DNA of 6,371 bases from Bacillota bacterium (GTDB lineage: Bacteria > Bacillota > Sulfobacillia > RBS10-35 > JAJYVN01): assembly GCA_021791995.1 (NCBI GenBank), contig JAJYVN010000176.1, forward strand, positions 1 through 6,371, read 5' to 3'. Every line of letters begins with the position of its first letter. Within the stretch, counting starts at the first letter, position 1. The notes under the pieces are model-generated. The model did not search any database and was not told the origin of the DNA. It saw only the letters and a list, made by a program, of their open reading frames with translations. Both the position numbers and the translations under genes were made by a program. Of this stretch, positions 1 to 5,550 are shown one piece after another.

Positions 1-64
1 CCGTCGCCCCAGGAGACAACCGCCGATGCAGTTCCTCCCGTGCCAACGCCCGCATCTGGTCCAT
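1..64 (-). CDS. Possible N-terminus of an unidentified minus-strand gene cut by the left edge
   Basis: Reading leftwards from an ATG at 64-62 gives 21 uninterrupted codons (MDQMRALAREELHRRL...) that run off the window. The codons end mostly in G or C, as in the neighbouring genes, and the peptide looks like a charged amphipathic helix. A GGAG at 70-67 is too close (2 nt) to the first ATG but well placed (11 nt) for a second in-frame ATG at 55-53, so the start may be there. The frame is open upstream to a stop at 181-179 but has no better start codon. The AT-rich stretch at about 185-236 could hold its promoter. The fragment is too short to assign a family, and it could be a chance open frame. 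Confidence 0.3.
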   Translation of the reverse strand, partial: MDQMRALAREELHRRLSPGAT

Positions 65-307
65 TGCTCCATTGCCGGTCTCCCGGCCTCCCGTTACACT
101 CGTCGTACTCCTCTCCCTGGCCCGGAATGGGATGGACCGGCTCGGTTCACCGGGCCAATCAGGGGAGTTCTTTCTCCTTCACGCCATATCCTGGTTGTTC
201 CAGTATCTGTCTATAATCGTTGTTTATTCCTCACAATGGTGGGGTCGACCCTGCGGTTGGATCAGGGATCGGACATCCCGGCCCCACAGTGCACTTGTTC
301 CCCGCCT
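65..307. other. Intergenic spacer with an AT-rich island
   Basis: I see no convincing gene in this 243-base stretch. The plus-strand open frames here give low-complexity, Pro/Arg-rich translations without family resemblance. An AT-rich island at about 185-236 stands out from the GC-rich surroundings. On the minus strand it offers TTGTGA (236-231) and TATAGA (215-210), but the 15-base spacing is shorter than ideal. If it is a promoter it would serve the possible minus-strand gene at the left edge. The plus strand carries a perfect TATAAT at 212-217 with no good -35 box and no plus-strand gene downstream. Confidence 0.4.
239..287 (-). terminator. Hairpin downstream of the lipoprotein gene, possible terminator
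   Basis: Positions 239-247 can pair with 279-287 to give a 9-bp stem including one G-T wobble. Inside it, 249-253 can pair with 263-267, or alternatively 265-269 with 275-279. On the minus strand the structure begins about 20 bases after the stop codon of the lipoprotein deacetylase, where a terminator would be expected. It is not followed by a run of T on that strand, so it is not a textbook intrinsic terminator. Confidence 0.3.
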
Positions 308-1342
308 TCACGTTGGCACATAGTTCCTTGGCGGAATCGTCGGCATACTCTTCTGCATGGCTACAACACGCGCAACCAGAGAGGCACTCGATAAATACCC
401 CCAGGCGGGAATCGAGTCGAGCCGCCACCACCCCTGGATGGCAGGGTCGGCGTCGCCGGAGGTGACGCCGAGGGCCCCCTCAAACCCCGCCTGTTTCACA
501 ACGGTGATCGCGCCCGTGTCATAGTATCCGAGCGGCCAACAGTAGAAGTCGACGGTGGTGTGGAATTCCGTCTCTAGGTCGGCCCGCGAGGTGATCACCT
601 GTGTGGAAATCTGCGCAGGCGAAGCACCGATGAGACTCAATTCAGGATTGTAGTACCCGTGGTCGAGGAGTTCCCAACCGGCCCCGAGCATCGTTTGGAT
701 CGCGGTGGACGGCAACCCGCCCGGGATGTTCACACGCTGAACTTGCTGGCAGAGAGAGCCCGGCCAGCCCATCTGCTCCAATAACGGAAAAGCCGATGTG
801 AACGCACTGGTGTATCCATCATCAAAACGAAGAACCAGCGGAGTGCACCCCGCTGGAGGCGCGGCCGCGCCGGTCCAGATGGCATAGGCCGACTGCAGGG
901 TCACCGCGCAAAAGCCTGCGGCCTGCAGACCCTGCATCTCCTTTCGGAACCGATTCGGAGTAACATACAGGTATGCGTACTGGGTGGGGGGCGGCGCTGC
1001 GATCACGTGATACATCAGGATCGGTATCTGGATTCTGTCCGGCGTTCCTCCATCGGCCGCTGGCGACGACCCGCTGGAGGAGGATCCTATGGTCCCGAGC
1101 GGACGCGTTGTAGCGGATGTCGCGCTCTCTGCAGAGGACGAACGGGTCGCAGAGGTATATGTCCCTCCGGTTGCGGTCGAGGACCCGCTGGAGGAGGATC
1201 CTATGGTCCCGAGCGGACGCGTTGTGCTGGTTGTCGTGCTCTGTGCAGCCGACGAACGGGTCGCTGAGGTATTCCTGGAGACCGTCGCACCGCAGGCCGT
1301 CAAGGCCAGCAGAATCACGGCGATGCCAGCTAGTCGACGCAC
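308..1342 (-). CDS. Lipoprotein of the polysaccharide deacetylase (NodB) family with a degraded metal site
   Basis: The 344-residue product starts with a lipoprotein signal (two Arg, a hydrophobic stretch, then LTAC with lipid-accepting Cys17), so it should sit on the outer face of the membrane. Residues 25-100 are a Ser/Thr-rich linker made of two 38-residue repeats. The NodB-like domain runs from about 104 to the C-terminus: ILMYH at 108-112, FDDGY at 173-177, DHGYYNPEL at 227-235 and WPLGYYD at 269-275. In this family the aspartate pair and two histidines (HxxxH) bind metal and catalyse removal of N-acetyl groups from glycans. Here the first His is kept (His228) but the second is Asn232, and the usual RPPYG or YPYG motif reads WPLG. 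Activity may be altered or lost. The GTG start is fixed by an in-frame TAA two codons upstream. The gene is divergent from the glycosyltransferase operon and may act on the same wall or glycolipid material. Confidence 0.88.
   Translation of the reverse strand: MRRLAGIAVILLALTACGATVSRNTSATRSSAAQSTTTSTTRPLGTIGSSSSGSSTATGGTYTSATRSSSAESATSATTRPLGTIGSSSSGSSPAADGGTPDRIQIPILMYHVIAAPPPTQYAYLYVTPNRFRKEMQGLQAAGFCAVTLQSAYAIWTGAAAPPAGCTPLVLRFDDGYTSAFTSAFPLLEQMGWPGSLCQQVQRVNIPGGLPSTAIQTMLGAGWELLDHGYYNPELSLIGASPAQISTQVITSRADLETEFHTTVDFYCWPLGYYDTGAITVVKQAGFEGALGVTSGDADPAIQGWWRLDSIPAWGYLSSASLVARVVAMQKSMPTIPPRNYVPT
1043..1270 (-). repeat. Two tandem 114-bp repeats encoding the lipoprotein linker
   Basis: Two units, 1157-1270 and 1043-1156, are offset by exactly 114 bases and encode residues 25-62 and 63-100 of the lipoprotein. 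A 44-base block is identical between 1068-1111 and 1182-1225, and the next 45 bases match at 36 positions. The rest has diverged. The shared protein core is TTRPLGTIGSSSSGSS. In-frame duplication of a Ser/Thr-rich spacer suggests a flexible stalk holding the catalytic domain away from the membrane. A slippage-prone copy number is plausible. Confidence 0.9.
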
Positions 1343-1362
1343 CCGTTACCACCCCACGCTGT

Positions 1363-1368
1363 ATTAGA
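1363..1368 (-). promoter_or_regulatory. Possible -10 box for the lipoprotein gene
   Basis: On the minus strand this reads TCTAAT, five of six matches to TATAAT, about 20 bases upstream of the GTG start. No good -35 hexamer lies 16 to 18 bases further upstream, so the assignment is tentative. A G-rich stretch (GGGGTGG) between this box and the start could serve as the ribosome binding site. Confidence 0.25.
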
Positions 1369-1421
1369 GTTTCTCTGTGGCACGCCGAAATCCTCGGAGA
1401 GCAGGAATGGAGAAACCACAG
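1369..1421. repeat. Pair of inverted repeats in the divergent spacer
   Basis: GTTTCTC (1369-1375) is the exact reverse complement of GAGAAAC (1410-1416), and CTGTGG (1375-1380) is the exact reverse complement of CCACAG (1416-1421). The two halves are permuted, so both pairings cannot form one continuous stem. They lie next to the presumed start of lipoprotein transcription. They could be operator half-sites for a regulator of the divergent genes, or chance. Confidence 0.3.
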
Positions 1422-1574
1422 TGGAACATATGTTGGATGAAACAACTCTTGGACACAGCGCTGCTTTCTGGAAAGGGATGGCTCTTGTCAGCCATGGGCA
1501 AGATGCAGGGTAGAACGCCATCAAGAGGTGAGTCGCGTGGTGGCATCCCCGGGCCCATACTCTCGGTGGACTGA
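1407..1574 (+). CDS. Possible small upstream ORF overlapping the glycosyltransferase start
   Basis: An ATG at 1407 has a GGAG at 1396-1399, seven bases away, a better-spaced signal than many real genes have. The frame gives 55 residues with several Trp, Met and Lys in the first half (MEKPQWNICWMKQLL...) and a Gly/Pro/Ser-rich second half. It ends with TGA at 1572-1574, about 35 bases inside the glycosyltransferase gene. I recognise no family. It could be a leader peptide whose translation influences the downstream start, a small protein, or a chance frame. Its first half sits in the spacer, so it is not simply a shadow of the large gene. Confidence 0.22.
   Translation: MEKPQWNICWMKQLLDTALLSGKGWLLSAMGKMQGRTPSRGESRGGIPGPILSVD
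1523..1539 (+). promoter_or_regulatory. Ribosome binding site deciding the glycosyltransferase start
   Basis: AAGAGGTGA (1523-1531) matches the anti-Shine-Dalgarno sequence well. The in-frame GTG at 1528 lies inside this site and is unlikely to be the start. The GTG at 1537, or the adjacent GTG at 1540, is correctly spaced. Confidence 0.6.
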
Positions 1575-2793
1575 GAGGAGTCGGCTGATACGGGGCCATG
1601 TCGGCCATGCCGATGTGCTAGTGCTCTCTGCTCGATATGGGGCTGGGCACTGGCAGGCGGGGCGAGCGATCTGTGACGCTCTGGCCGCCACGTCGCCCAA
1701 TGTTGCCTCAGTTGAACTCGACTACATGGACCTGGTGCATCCCGCCGTCAATCGAACGGTCCAAAGCATCTATCTCACATCGATCAAACACTTCCCGTCG
1801 GGCTACGGTTGGTTCTACCGAACAACCTGTGCCATTCCGCCCGATTCCCCGTTCCAGTCATTCCTCAACCGGCTCGGACGAGAGAATCTTGCGGCAGTAC
1901 TCGATGAGGCACGACCGCGGGTGGTGGTCTCCACGTTCCCGACCCAGGCCGGGGTCCTATCGGACATGCGGCGCCGAGAGCGAATCAATATACCGACCAT
2001 AACGGTGATTACCGACAATACCGTCCACAGCCAGTGGGTCCACCCTTTTACGGATCTGTATTGCGTGTCGAGTCCGGAGGTGGCACAGGCCCTGATGCAC
2101 CGGGGCGTCGACGCCGCCCGGATCGTGGTAACCGGCATTCCGGTACGCCAAGCATTCGCTCGCCCCATCGATCCCCAAGAGGCCCGGAGACGACACAACC
2201 TGGACCCCGACCTGCCCATCATATTAGTGATGAGCGGGGCCTTCGGCGCGCTCGGCGGAACGGTGTCCACCTGCCACGTACTCACCCACATGGGGAGGCC
2301 GCTGCAGGTCGTGGTCATTGCTGGGAAGGACCGACAACTGGCACAGCGCCTTCGTGGCTTAACGCGTCATTTTCCCTTCCCCGTGCACATTATGGGTTTC
2401 GTCGAAGAGGTGGCCGACTTCATGGGTGCCGCTGATCTGCTCATCACCAAGGCGGGTGGCCTCACCACCGCGGAGGCAGCCGCCGTCGGGCTTCCCATGA
2501 TCATCTTTCGCCCCATCCCCGGTCAGGAGGAGGCAAACGCGGCATACTTCTCTGAGCGGGGGGCCGCGCTGCTTTCCCACTCGACCGCCGAACTGCGCGA
2601 CCACGTCGATGCGGTACTGGGCGATCGCGACCGATTGGCGGCCATGTCGCGGGCTGCCCGATTGCTTGGTCGGCCCCGGGCCGCGAACCACGTTACGCAA
2701 CTCGCCTTGGCGCTCGGCACGCTGACGCCCCGCCCCGGTCGCCGTCTGCCGGCGCATGAGGTTTGCCGCATCACCGCCGGAGTGTTGTTATGA
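1537..2793 (+). CDS. GT28 glycosyltransferase, MGDG synthase/UgtP type
   Basis: This 418-residue protein (GTG start at 1537) belongs to the family that transfers a sugar from a UDP donor to diacylglycerol: plant MGD synthases, Bacillus UgtP and YkoN, Staphylococcus YpfP. It acts at the cytoplasmic face of the membrane. The N-terminal acceptor domain opens with the loop SARYGAGHWQA (31-41), the hallmark GxGH motif of the family. The C-terminal nucleotide-sugar domain has KAGGLTTAEAAAVGLP (305-320) and then RPIPGQEEANA (325-335), which bind the UDP-sugar. Length is near that of the family. The sugar (glucose or galactose) and acceptor cannot be read from the sequence. The stop TGA overlaps the ATG of the next gene, so the two should be translationally coupled. 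It heads a five-gene operon. About 25 residues precede the first strand, more than usual, which leaves some doubt about the exact start. Confidence 0.92.
   Translation: MVASPGPYSRWTERSRLIRGHVGHADVLVLSARYGAGHWQAGRAICDALAATSPNVASVELDYMDLVHPAVNRTVQSIYLTSIKHFPSGYGWFYRTTCAIPPDSPFQSFLNRLGRENLAAVLDEARPRVVVSTFPTQAGVLSDMRRRERINIPTITVITDNTVHSQWVHPFTDLYCVSSPEVAQALMHRGVDAARIVVTGIPVRQAFARPIDPQEARRRHNLDPDLPIILVMSGAFGALGGTVSTCHVLTHMGRPLQVVVIAGKDRQLAQRLRGLTRHFPFPVHIMGFVEEVADFMGAADLLITKAGGLTTAEAAAVGLPMIIFRPIPGQEEANAAYFSERGAALLSHSTAELRDHVDAVLGDRDRLAAMSRAARLLGRPRAANHVTQLALALGTLTPRPGRRLPAHEVCRITAGVLL
2779..2793 (+). promoter_or_regulatory. ATGA stop-start overlap with ribosome binding site
   Basis: The glycosyltransferase stop (TGA, 2791-2793) overlaps the transporter start (ATG, 2790-2792). 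GGAG at 2779-2782 lies seven bases upstream of the ATG, inside the upstream gene. This arrangement usually couples translation of two products needed together. Confidence 0.8.
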
Positions 2794-4124
2794 CCGACGG
2801 TCGAAAGGGATCGCCCGCGCAGCCGAGCGGGATCGCAACCTTGGGGCGGGACCACGGGGCGACGGAGTCCGCCGCCCGCGTTCGGACACGTTCCCTCGTG
2901 CCCCCCACCGAAGGCATTGGCGAGCTGGGGCCGCTTTTGCGGCACCCGCAGATGTGGGGATTTGCCACCACTACGGCAAGCCTCGAGTTTGTCCGTGGGG
3001 GCCTCTTTATCTCATTGCTCCCCCTCTACCTATCCAACGACCTCGGTTGGCGCGTCTCCGCGGTCGGGCTCGTCGTTTCCGGGCAGTACCTGGCCGACAC
3101 CCTGTGCAAGATCCCCGCCGGTTGGCTCGTCGACCGTTTCGGCCCTTGGCGTGTGCTGCTTCCGTTTGCCGTGGTGGCAGCATTGGCCATCTACCCGATG
3201 GCACGGGTCCACAGTTTGGCAGCGATCCTTCTGTTGGCGGTCCTGTTCGGGGCCGGCACATCCATCAATTGGCCAGCATCCATCTCAGGTAGCGTGCACC
3301 TGGGCGGCATCGAACACCGCGCCAGTGCCACGAGCATCGTGTTTTTGGCCTGGTTGTGCGCTGGCGGCCTCGGTCCAGTCCTCATCAACTTCCTCAGCGG
3401 AAACCACTACCGAGTTGCCTTCGATCTGATTGCCGCCGTGGTTACCATTGCCCCAGTCGTGGCGCTGCTTGGGGGCACTGGCCTGCTGCAACGCCGCGAC
3501 GATCCGCCATGGCAACCCTCCCCGCCCCAAAAGGCGTGGGAGGCAATCCGCGAGCACCTTGGGCGCATGGGCTGGCTCATCCCGGGCATGTTTGTGCAGA
3601 TGCTCGTCTTGGGAATGCTCCTGCCCATCATGGCACCCTTCGCGCACACCCACCTCCACCTCAGTCAACCGGTTTATGGGCTCGTGCTCGCGTTAGGCGG
3701 GGCTGTTACGGTCGGCTTCCTCTTGCCTGTTGGCCGCTTGGTGGATCGAACGGATCCCAAAGCCATCCTGGTGGGCGGATTCGCGCTGGCTTCGTTGGCT
3801 ATTGTGTGGCTCGGTACGGGCCATGCCGGCTGGGGTCTCGTGGGAAGGGTCGGACTCCTCGGCCTCTCGTACGCACTGATCCTGCCCGCATGGAACAGTC
3901 TGACGGTCGGCAAGATCTCCTCGGACCGCCGTGGACTGCTCCTGGGAGTGTTTATGGCGATTGAGGGTTTGGGCATCGCGGTCGGTCCGGCCGTGGGCGG
4001 TGCACTCTATACGTACGTTGGCTTTCGTACGCCCTTTTTCTGCGCGGCCGCCGTTTTGGCCGTAATCGCGCTATTCTATCTGGTGACACCTCGAGAACGC
4101 TTCCAGGCAGGGCAGGGGGAATAA
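2790..4124 (+). CDS. Major facilitator superfamily transporter, possible glycolipid flippase
   Basis: This 444-residue protein has about 12 hydrophobic segments in two halves, after a polar N-terminal tail of about 54 residues. The MFS motif A reads AGWLVDRFGPWR (110-121) between helices 2 and 3, with a degenerate counterpart GRLVDRTDPK in the second half. I chose the ATG at 2790 because it overlaps the previous stop (ATGA) and has GGAG at 2779-2782; an upstream in-frame TTG at 2763 is less likely. The substrate is unknown. Coupling to a UgtP-type glycosyltransferase recalls YpfP-LtaA of Staphylococcus aureus, where the MFS protein LtaA flips the diglucosyl-diacylglycerol anchor. Glu66 and Arg69 in helix 1 and Asp103 in helix 2 are spaced much like the charged residues I recall as essential in LtaA. 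A drug or sugar exporter remains possible. Confidence 0.87.
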   Translation: MTDGRKGSPAQPSGIATLGRDHGATESAARVRTRSLVPPTEGIGELGPLLRHPQMWGFATTTASLEFVRGGLFISLLPLYLSNDLGWRVSAVGLVVSGQYLADTLCKIPAGWLVDRFGPWRVLLPFAVVAALAIYPMARVHSLAAILLLAVLFGAGTSINWPASISGSVHLGGIEHRASATSIVFLAWLCAGGLGPVLINFLSGNHYRVAFDLIAAVVTIAPVVALLGGTGLLQRRDDPPWQPSPPQKAWEAIREHLGRMGWLIPGMFVQMLVLGMLLPIMAPFAHTHLHLSQPVYGLVLALGGAVTVGFLLPVGRLVDRTDPKAILVGGFALASLAIVWLGTGHAGWGLVGRVGLLGLSYALILPAWNSLTVGKISSDRRGLLLGVFMAIEGLGIAVGPAVGGALYTYVGFRTPFFCAAAVLAVIALFYLVTPRERFQAGQGE

Positions 4125-4131
4125 AGGGTTG
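4114..4131 (+). promoter_or_regulatory. Shine-Dalgarno and TTG start of the deacetylase
   Basis: AGGGGGA at 4114-4120 lies in the last codons of the transporter gene, eight bases before the TTG at 4129-4131. It supports TTG initiation here over an unanchored start at 4198. Confidence 0.65.
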
Positions 4132-4860
4132 TATGGTCGTGCTGTCGTCGCATTGGCGGCTGCATGTTTTGTTGGATACTGCGTACTGCCGGATCTCATG
4201 GAACGTCGCTCCCCATCGTCACTGCGTCGTGCGCCGGCCCCCACAAACGGAATCGCATTGACCTTCGACGATGGTCCCAACGAAGAGATCACGCCACGCA
4301 TCCTTGATGCCCTCCATGCCGTGGGTGGGCATGCCACATTCTTTTTGGTGGGGCAGAACGTTCGGCGCTATCCCCATCTCGTGCGCCGCATGGTTAGGGA
4401 GGGTCATGCCATTGGCGTGCACACGGAAACACATCCGCATGCGTGGCTCTGTGTGCCGTCCCGACTGCGACGTGAAATCGCGATGAGCTTCACCGCGATC
4501 ATCGAGGCGAGTGGTGGCAAACGCCCGCTGTGGTTTCGCCCCCCCTATGGCGCCTTCAATGCCGTTACCACCGCCACCGCCCACCGTCTGGGCCTGCGCA
4601 TCGCCCTCTGGAGTTGCGACGCTGGTGACTGGCTTCCGGGAGCCAGTCAGCAAGGTATTGCCGCTCGGATCCGTCACGGCATCCAACCAGGTGCTGTGAT
4701 TGATCTGCATGACGGGGGCCGGACTCCAACGGGGTGCCGTCGGATGGCCGATCTTCTGCCCGGTATTCTCGACGAGATCGTCCATGCAGGCTTGCAACCT
4801 GTGCAACTCGGCGAACTGGTGGGTCTTCCACCGTATGCAGAGGCGTATGCTCCGTCCTAA
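4129..4860 (+). CDS. Membrane-anchored polysaccharide deacetylase (NodB domain)
   Basis: This 243-residue protein has all the family motifs for metal-dependent removal of N-acetyl groups from a glycan. These are TFDDGP (45-50, with Asp47 and metal ligand Asp48), HTETH (98-102, both metal-binding histidines), RPPYG (137-141), DAGDW (164-168) and LHDGG (193-197). Residues 5-21 are hydrophobic and form a signal anchor, which puts the catalytic domain outside the cell; likely substrates are peptidoglycan, chitin-like glycan or an N-acetylated glycolipid. The start is TTG at 4129, with AGGGGGA at 4114-4120 eight bases upstream. The nearer ATG at 4133 is out of frame, and the first in-frame ATG (4198) would remove the anchor. 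It begins four bases after the transporter stop, so it belongs to the same transcript. Unlike the lipoprotein homologue at 308-1342, this copy looks fully active. Confidence 0.93.
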   Translation: MYGRAVVALAAACFVGYCVLPDLMERRSPSSLRRAPAPTNGIALTFDDGPNEEITPRILDALHAVGGHATFFLVGQNVRRYPHLVRRMVREGHAIGVHTETHPHAWLCVPSRLRREIAMSFTAIIEASGGKRPLWFRPPYGAFNAVTTATAHRLGLRIALWSCDAGDWLPGASQQGIAARIRHGIQPGAVIDLHDGGRTPTGCRRMADLLPGILDEIVHAGLQPVQLGELVGLPPYAEAYAPS

Positions 4861-4893
4861 AGACAAAACGGCCTATTGCGGAAGGGAGCGCCC

Positions 4894-5550
4894 ATGGGAA
4901 AGCATGCTGGCAGAGGCACCATCAGACGTTTCATCGCGCAGTGCATGCTGACGCCAGAGGAATGGCTATTCGCTCTGGCGTCCGGTAGCCGTGCCTTACC
5001 AGGCTCCCATGCCACCCTGCGTGTCGCGTACCACCGCCACCACGGAGAAACCATCACCTTGCCTGACGGCACACTGGTGCGCCCGGGAGATCCCATCGCC
5101 GAAATCCACTTCTGGAACCGCATGATTGCTCGGCGGGTTGGCAGCGACGCCCAGGAGATTACCTGGGCGTTCATCCGGGACCTGCGTGCCGACTTCCGCA
5201 CGCTGGCAGCCCTGATGGCCTCCGGACGTTTTGCTCAGAAAGCGGTAGCCATCTACGGGGCGAGTCCGGTCGCGCGAGGAGCCACCCGCTTTGGTTTTTG
5301 GGTAAGGACACTGCCTCCTGGAGTGCGCTCCTTTGCCCTCACCCGCTGGCAACTCCTTTTGCGCGCGAGCTTCCACCCTGCAAAGGTGCAGAGCACACTG
5401 ACACAACGAACGGTCGAAGTCTGGATGAGTCGGGACGAGTTTATCAGCCGCTTTGCGGGCGCAAAGCGCCTACACGGACCGAGCACATCCCTGCCATTCC
5501 ACCCGACCATCACCCCACCAAAGGAGCATAAACATTGGTCCTCACACTGA
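4894..5550 (+). CDS. YkoP-like protein of unknown function
   Basis: This 218-residue protein resembles Bacillus subtilis YkoP and the YkoP-like domain that I recall at the C-terminus of some Bacillota polysaccharide deacetylases. The most telling stretch is residues 54-75, where a short strand is followed by LPDGTLVRPGDPIAEIHFWN (56-75). After it come an Arg-rich helical region, an RFGFWV-type segment in the second half and a closing WMSRDEFISRF segment. No signal peptide or membrane helix is evident, and no catalytic motif is recognised. The ATG at 4894 has AAGGGAG at 4882-4888 and is preferred over an upstream TTG at 4876. It lies 33 bases after the deacetylase stop with no terminator-like hairpin between, and its last 16 bases overlap the DedA gene. 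Context suggests a partner of the deacetylase or of membrane glycan handling; the molecular role is unknown. Confidence 0.78.
   Translation: MGKHAGRGTIRRFIAQCMLTPEEWLFALASGSRALPGSHATLRVAYHRHHGETITLPDGTLVRPGDPIAEIHFWNRMIARRVGSDAQEITWAFIRDLRADFRTLAALMASGRFAQKAVAIYGASPVARGATRFGFWVRTLPPGVRSFALTRWQLLLRASFHPAKVQSTLTQRTVEVWMSRDEFISRFAGAKRLHGPSTSLPFHPTITPPKEHKHWSSH
5521..5537 (+). promoter_or_regulatory. Shine-Dalgarno and TTG start of the DedA gene
   Basis: AAGGAG at 5521-5526 is followed after eight bases by the TTG at 5535-5537. Both lie inside the YkoP-like gene, which stops at 5550, so the two genes overlap by 16 bases in different frames. Confidence 0.7.

Noticed and set aside
65..210. T-box or glycine riboswitch in the possible minus-strand leader
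   Set aside because: I looked for the conserved T-box AGGGTGG core and for glycine aptamer motifs and did not find them.
212..217. Perfect TATAAT on the plus strand as a promoter
   Set aside because: No acceptable -35 box lies 15 to 19 bases upstream and no plus-strand gene follows until after 1400.
26..394. Plus-strand open frame of 122 codons near the left edge, with overlapping frames at 72-323 and 220-465
   Set aside because: The translations are Pro/Arg/His-rich with no family resemblance, they overlap the end of the lipoprotein gene on the other strand, and none has a clear ribosome binding site.
822..1445. Minus-strand 207-codon frame overlapping the lipoprotein gene
   Set aside because: It is an alternative-frame shadow. 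The lipoprotein frame has a signal peptide, lipobox and NodB motifs, while this frame has none, and the repeat within it simply repeats the shadow.
1478..1495. Six-base stem hairpin (ATGGCT/AGCCAT) in the spacer as a terminator or riboswitch
   Set aside because: It is short, has no T-tract and no recognisable riboswitch core; it is likely chance.
1528..1530. GTG at 1528 as the glycosyltransferase start
   Set aside because: It lies inside the AAGAGGTGA ribosome binding site and has no site of its own upstream; GTG at 1537 or 1540 fits better.
1815..2318. Minus-strand 167-codon frame opposite the glycosyltransferase
   Set aside because: It is an antisense shadow in a GC-rich gene, with no ribosome binding site and no recognisable domain.
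4876..4878. TTG at 4876 as the start of the YkoP-like gene
   Set aside because: The AAGGGAG at 4882-4888 lies downstream of it and points to the ATG at 4894.
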